In this document: positions 60,448-64,000 of the stretch, one piece after another
Numbering within the stretch: the first letter of the stretch is position 1
How the letters are laid out: every line of letters starts with the position of its first letter
DNA from: Luteibacter pinisoli
Lineage (GTDB): Bacteria > Pseudomonadota > Gammaproteobacteria > Xanthomonadales > Rhodanobacteraceae
Length of the DNA: 64,000 nt
Direction of reading: 5' to 3'
Assembly: GCF_006385595.1 (NCBI RefSeq)
Contig: NZ_CP041046.1
Location: forward strand, 1,302,001-1,366,000
Translations under genes and position numbers: made by a program
Notes under the pieces: model-generated
The model's database searches: none
Seen by the model: the letters and a program-made list of their open reading frames with translations, nothing else
Told to the model about the DNA's origin: nothing

Positions 60448-62736
60448 TCAGGGGTTTTCCGGCGTGCGCAGGCGCTCGACGATGGCGTCCATGGCGCGGT
60501 CGAACAGCAGCGTGGAATCGAGCACTCGCGCGGTGTCCTGCGCAAACGCCTGGGCCAGGCCGGCGAGGCTATGGTCGGCCACCTTGAGGCCACGGCGGTT
60601 GACGAACAGGAAGCGGCCGCTGATCGGGCTGACCCACGACAGCTTCGCGCGGTCGGTGGTGCCATCGTCGGCGGTGAACTCCAGCCACTGGCCCACCTTC
60701 AGCTCACGCGCCTGCGAGAGGTAGCGTTCGTCGAAGGCTTCGTCGGCGAGGGCTTCGGTCTCTTCGTCGATCTCCGGCTCGAGCACCGGCTCTTCGATGG
60801 CCTGGATGGCTTCCGGCAAAGGCATGACGCTGGACACGAGCGTGCCGCTTTCGCCCTCGGGCGCCACTTCGCCGAGCTGCTGCCGATAGAACGCGTGCAA
60901 CTGGCCGAGTAGCTGCTCGGTATCGGCTTCCTGGAACGCCACGGAGGTAAGGCCGCGGCGCAGCGAGCGCTCGATGCCCGGGAGCAGGGCGCGCAGGTCG
61001 CGACGGCTGTTGACGTCGTGCACCGGCAACGCGCTGGCAATGAAGTGGTCGATGAAGCGCAGCGAGTCGGTGAACTCGGCGGAGTCTTCACCCTGGCGGA
61101 GCAGGGTAAGCACGACGTAGTTGGCCCAGGCGCGGGTCAGCACGCCATAGATCAGAGGCGGCAGGTTGGCGCCACCCACGCGGCTGACGATTTCCTGCGC
61201 GGCGCGGCGACGCGCCTGCTCGAGTTTTTCGCGGCCACGGGTGGACTCGGCGACGCGCTGCTCGGCGAGCTCGGCGCGCTTGCGCACCACGTCGAGGAAA
61301 TCCTGCAGCTCGGCGGCGAGCCGGTCGAAGATGGCGATGTCGTCGTCGAACTCATGGAGCAGGCGCTCGACGATGGACTTCACCTTCTCGAACAGGCGGC
61401 CATCGCGGTCGCCCTCGGACGACCAGCCCTTCGCGGCGTCCGCCAGGGCATCCAGCAGCTGACGGGCCGGGTGCGTCTTGTGCGCGAACATCCGGCGGTC
61501 GAGCAGGGCCACCTTGAGGTAGGGAATCTGCAGGCGCGCAAGCAGCACCTGCATCTCAACCGGGAGGTTGCGGTCTTCGAGGATGAACTCGAAGAGCATG
61601 CCGACCAGGTCGATGGTGTCTTCATCCACGCCGGAAACGTGCGCGGTGTGCTGCCCACGCAGCTGGCCGATCTGGGTCAGCAGCTGTTCTTTCAGCTGGG
61701 CCACGTCACGGGCGATTTCCGCCTGATTCGATAGCTGCGCGGCGCTCACCGGCAGCACCGACATCTGGCTCTGCAGCAGGGTCAGTGCGCCAAGCAGTTC
61801 AGCGGCGCTGGGCAACGGGCCCGTTGGCATCGGCACGCCACCCGCATGCACGGGTCCTTCGCCAGCCGTACCCACGGGCATCGCGCCGCGGCGCGCCGAG
61901 AACAGCGCGTGCAGCGACTGCATGAACTCGGCGGCGGCCACATCCGTGACCGGCGCGGCGGCGTTGTGCACCACCGGCGTTGCCGTGGAATCCGGGCCGG
62001 TCGGCGCAGGCGCGTCGCTACGGCGGGTCGCGATCTCGTGGCGCAGCTGCGGCAGGACGCCGGCGGCGGCCAGTTCGTTATTGATGTCGTCGTACAGCTC
62101 GTCGATCCCCGCCAGCACGTAGCGGTCGAACAGCTTGTAGATGATCAGCTTGACACGCACCTCGACCAGCAGCTCGCGCAGGGCCTGGCGGAAGGCGTTC
62201 GCCAGCGAGGCCGGGCCGACCGGGTTGCTGGCATCGTCCATCTTGTTGCCGCCGCAGATCACCGACAGGCGCTGGTTCACGGCAAAGAGGGCGCGCGCGA
62301 GGCGCTGCTCGTTCTTGCCGACCATGGAGGTGACGGCCAGGGACTCTTCCAGCTCGTTCTCGCCGACCAGGCTAAGCTCGATGTTGGCGAGCGGGCGGGT
62401 ATGGGTGTCGGTATCCGGGGCGCGCATGCGGCCCGCGGAAAAATCGGCCAGGTCGCGGGCGACCTGGCCGAGGAAGGTGCGCTCGACGATGGCGCGCTTT
62501 TTTCGCACCTCGCGCATGCCATCGAAGAACTGGGTCTGCGCCGCGTTGTTCTCGGCCTTCTCGGCCAGGTCGAACAGGGCGTCGTCGATGTTCTCGAACA
62601 TGTTGCTGGCCAGCGCATGCAGGCGCTTGGTGGCCAGGCCGCGAACCGTTGCCAGAAGGGCGCCCACACGCTCGCTGCGCGGGTCCAGGCGCTGGCTAAG
62701 ATCGACCACGTTGGACGGTTCGCTCGCGTTACTCAT
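60448..62736 (-). CDS. DUF1631 family protein
   Basis: 762 aa, cytoplasmic, mostly alpha-helical. Conserved pieces are NMFENIDDALFDLAEKAENN, MFEFILEDRNLPVEMQVLLARLQIPYLKVALLD, and NYVVLTLLRQGEDS. The C-terminus (about 690-740) contains VGQWLEFTADDGTTDRAKLSWVSPISGRFLFVNRRGL, a PilZ-like strand pattern, suggesting c-di-GMP or similar binding, but the RxxxR motif is not seen. Function of the family is unknown. Confidence 0.9.
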   Translation of the reverse strand: MSNASEPSNVVDLSQRLDPRSERVGALLATVRGLATKRLHALASNMFENIDDALFDLAEKAENNAAQTQFFDGMREVRKKRAIVERTFLGQVARDLADFSAGRMRAPDTDTHTRPLANIELSLVGENELEESLAVTSMVGKNEQRLARALFAVNQRLSVICGGNKMDDASNPVGPASLANAFRQALRELLVEVRVKLIIYKLFDRYVLAGIDELYDDINNELAAAGVLPQLRHEIATRRSDAPAPTGPDSTATPVVHNAAAPVTDVAAAEFMQSLHALFSARRGAMPVGTAGEGPVHAGGVPMPTGPLPSAAELLGALTLLQSQMSVLPVSAAQLSNQAEIARDVAQLKEQLLTQIGQLRGQHTAHVSGVDEDTIDLVGMLFEFILEDRNLPVEMQVLLARLQIPYLKVALLDRRMFAHKTHPARQLLDALADAAKGWSSEGDRDGRLFEKVKSIVERLLHEFDDDIAIFDRLAAELQDFLDVVRKRAELAEQRVAESTRGREKLEQARRRAAQEIVSRVGGANLPPLIYGVLTRAWANYVVLTLLRQGEDSAEFTDSLRFIDHFIASALPVHDVNSRRDLRALLPGIERSLRRGLTSVAFQEADTEQLLGQLHAFYRQQLGEVAPEGESGTLVSSVMPLPEAIQAIEEPVLEPEIDEETEALADEAFDERYLSQARELKVGQWLEFTADDGTTDRAKLSWVSPISGRFLFVNRRGLKVADHSLAGLAQAFAQDTARVLDSTLLFDRAMDAIVERLRTPENP

Positions 62737-62814
62737 CGCGCATCCTGGAAAAACTGAGGCCCCCGCCTGAGGAAACCATTGTGCGGGAACCAGTGTCTCA
62801 AAGTGTGACTGGCG

Positions 62815-63105
62815 TCACGGATTGTGCGCGCGACTCGTATCTGCCGCAAACCCTGCCATCTGCGTGGTACCGATGCCGGATTCGGGCAGCATGACCGGGA
62901 TGCCGTCTTCCACCCGGTAGACCACCTGGCCGTCCGTGGTGACCAGGCCCTCGGAGAGGGTTTCGGTCACTTTCTCGCCGGCGACGGTGTCGATCGCGCC
63001 GTCGCGGATGGCGCTATTAAGCTGGTCGCGTTCGCTGGCGGTAAGGGGGCGCAGGGGGCGCTTGCTGACCGGGCAGCAGAGGATGTCGATGAGACGCTTG
63101 TCCAT
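62815..63105 (-). CDS. Trm112/UPF0434-family protein
   Basis: 96 aa from ATG 63105, starting MDKRLIDILCCPVSKRPL. The N-terminal half has the Trm112-like CCPVSKRPL fold with one Cys pair; the second part contains VVYRVEDGIPVMLPESG, diagnostic for UPF0434. Such proteins help methyltransferases or act as zinc-ribbon chaperones. Divergent from purE. Confidence 0.88.
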   Translation of the reverse strand: MDKRLIDILCCPVSKRPLRPLTASERDQLNSAIRDGAIDTVAGEKVTETLSEGLVTTDGQVVYRVEDGIPVMLPESGIGTTQMAGFAADTSRAHNP

Positions 63106-63149
63106 GGATACCGGCCCTGGCGGGCCAACCTTATTAAAACGAATGTCCG

Positions 63150-63155
63150 TACAAT
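63150..63155 (+). promoter_or_regulatory. Candidate -10 element for purE
   Basis: TACAAT at 63150-63155 matches the consensus at 5 of 6 positions and lies 24 bases before the purE ATG, in a short AT-rich divergent gap. No good -35 is seen, so expression may need an activator or an extended element. Confidence 0.4.
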
Positions 63156-63178
63156 AACGACTTTTGGGTGCTCCGGCC

Positions 63179-63694
63179 ATGACTTCCAACAAGGGTAGCG
63201 AAGCCTCCGCACCGCGCATCGGCGTGGTAATGGGTTCGCGTTCGGACTGGGAAACGATGGAGCATGCCTCCACCACGCTGACCCGCCTGGGCATCGTGCA
63301 CGAGGTGCGCGTCGTCTCCGCCCATCGCACCCCGGACCTGCTCTTCGACTATGCCGATGGCGCCCGTGGCCGCGGTATCCAGGTGATCATCGCCGGCGCT
63401 GGCGGCGCGGCCCACCTGCCGGGCATGCTGGCCGCCAAGACGGCGCTGCCGGTGTTTGGCGTGCCGGTGCAGTCCAAGGCCCTGAACGGCATGGATTCCC
63501 TGCTTTCCATCGCGCAGATGCCGGCGGGCATCCCCGTGGGCACACTCGCCATCGGTCGCGCCGGTGCCACCAATGCGGCCCTGCTGGCTGCCTCGGTGCT
63601 GGCCCTGCACGATCCGGCCGTGGCCGAGGCGCTGGACGCCTTCCGCGCCGAGCAGACCCGCACCGTCCTCGACAACGCGGACCCGCGCACGTGA
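63179..63694 (+). CDS. purE: N5-carboxyaminoimidazole ribonucleotide mutase
   Basis: 171 aa class I PurE from ATG 63179. GVVMGSRSDWETME, SAHRTPD, AGAGGAAHLPGM and PVQSKALNGMDSLLSI are signature segments. Converts N5-CAIR to CAIR in purine synthesis. Overlaps purK by 4 bases (GTGA). Confidence 0.97.
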   Translation: MTSNKGSEASAPRIGVVMGSRSDWETMEHASTTLTRLGIVHEVRVVSAHRTPDLLFDYADGARGRGIQVIIAGAGGAAHLPGMLAAKTALPVFGVPVQSKALNGMDSLLSIAQMPAGIPVGTLAIGRAGATNAALLAASVLALHDPAVAEALDAFRAEQTRTVLDNADPRT

Positions 63695-64000
63695 CCCGCA
63701 AGCTCCCCACCGTCGGCATCCTTGGTGGCGGGCAGCTGGCGCGCATGCTTGCCCTGGCAGCCTCCCCGCTGGGCATCCGCACCCTGGTGGTGGATGGCAG
63801 CGCCGACGCCTGCGCCGGCCAGGTGACCGAACTGGTCGTGGCCGACTGGTCCGATGAGGTCGCCCTGGACGCCTTCGCCGACCGCGTGGACGTGGTGACC
63901 TTCGATTTCGAAAACGTCCCGTCGGCCGTGGCCGAGCGCCTGGCCGCCAGGGTGGAGGTGTTCCCGAACCCCCGCGCCCTGGCCATGGCCCAGGACCGCC
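63691..64000 (+). CDS. purK: N5-carboxyaminoimidazole ribonucleotide synthase, 5' part
   Basis: Partial, cut by the right edge after 103 codons. GTG 63691. The ATP-grasp preatp domain begins VGILGGGQLARMLALAASPLG, followed by VTFDFENVP. Converts AIR to N5-CAIR, the substrate of the adjacent purE product. Confidence 0.95.
   Translation, partial: MTRKLPTVGILGGGQLARMLALAASPLGIRTLVVDGSADACAGQVTELVVADWSDEVALDAFADRVDVVTFDFENVPSAVAERLAARVEVFPNPRALAMAQDR

Overview
This is about 64 kb of a high-GC gammaproteobacterial chromosome. Gene content and order point to the Xanthomonadales, most likely Rhodanobacteraceae (Luteibacter/Dyella type). The main evidence is the pilB-pilC-pilD-coaE group beside type IV pilin genes, a petABC-sspA-sspB run, a miaB-phoH-ybeY-corC run, DUF1631 and DUF3301 genes, and many S9/SLT/S1-PDZ envelope enzymes. 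I see no tRNA, rRNA, CRISPR array, insertion sequence or prophage.

Layout. 0-6.4 kb: a frameshifted phosphodiesterase lipoprotein cut by the left edge, a Gln-rich secreted protein, urocanase, a lipoprotein MsrA, and a coupled pair of cyclic-di-GMP proteins (HD-GYP then GGDEF-EAL), each with one degenerate signature. 6.4-11.1 kb: coaE, pilD, pilC and pilB, with a strong intrinsic terminator between pilC and pilD. 11.2-17.9 kb: seven overlapping glycan genes on the plus strand (three GT2, one GT4, three methyltransferases). 17.9-28.7 kb, all on the minus strand: three tandem GT-C-like membrane proteins, two pilins each preceded by a sigma-54-like promoter, two large paralogous GT-C/TPR-like membrane proteins, and a Wzx-type flippase. 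28.9-31 kb: an S9 peptidase on the plus strand splits a fourth GT-C paralogue from the other three. 32.6-36.1 kb: GT2, SMR-type flippase and DUF2142 membrane protein (a three-part glycan-modification cassette), then a DUF2750 gene. 36.2-38.8 kb: an AraC regulator, its decayed duplicate, and two paralogous small membrane proteins between them. 38.9-43.1 kb: a copper-type periplasmic operon. 43.2-46 kb: dihydroxyacetone kinase and CorA. 46.2-47.6 kb: an orphan unknown protein. 47.6-52.5 kb: miaB-phoH-ybeY-corC followed by a DUF4105/Lnb-like membrane protein. 52.6-64 kb: lytic transglycosylase, DegS-like protease, petABC, sspAB, DUF3301, nadC, DUF1631, a Trm112-like protein, purE and the start of purK.

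How it fits together. From 6 to 36 kb this looks like a type IV pilus locus with a variable glycan island placed between the assembly genes (pilBCD) and the major pilins. The island has all the parts for making lipid-linked sugars (GT2/GT4/methyltransferases), moving them across the membrane (Wzx, SMR) and transferring them on the periplasmic side (GT-C proteins). Pilin or surface-polysaccharide glycosylation is therefore the leading inference. The second notable point is that the DUF4105/Lnb-like gene occupies the slot after corC where many gammaproteobacteria carry lnt (apolipoprotein N-acyltransferase).
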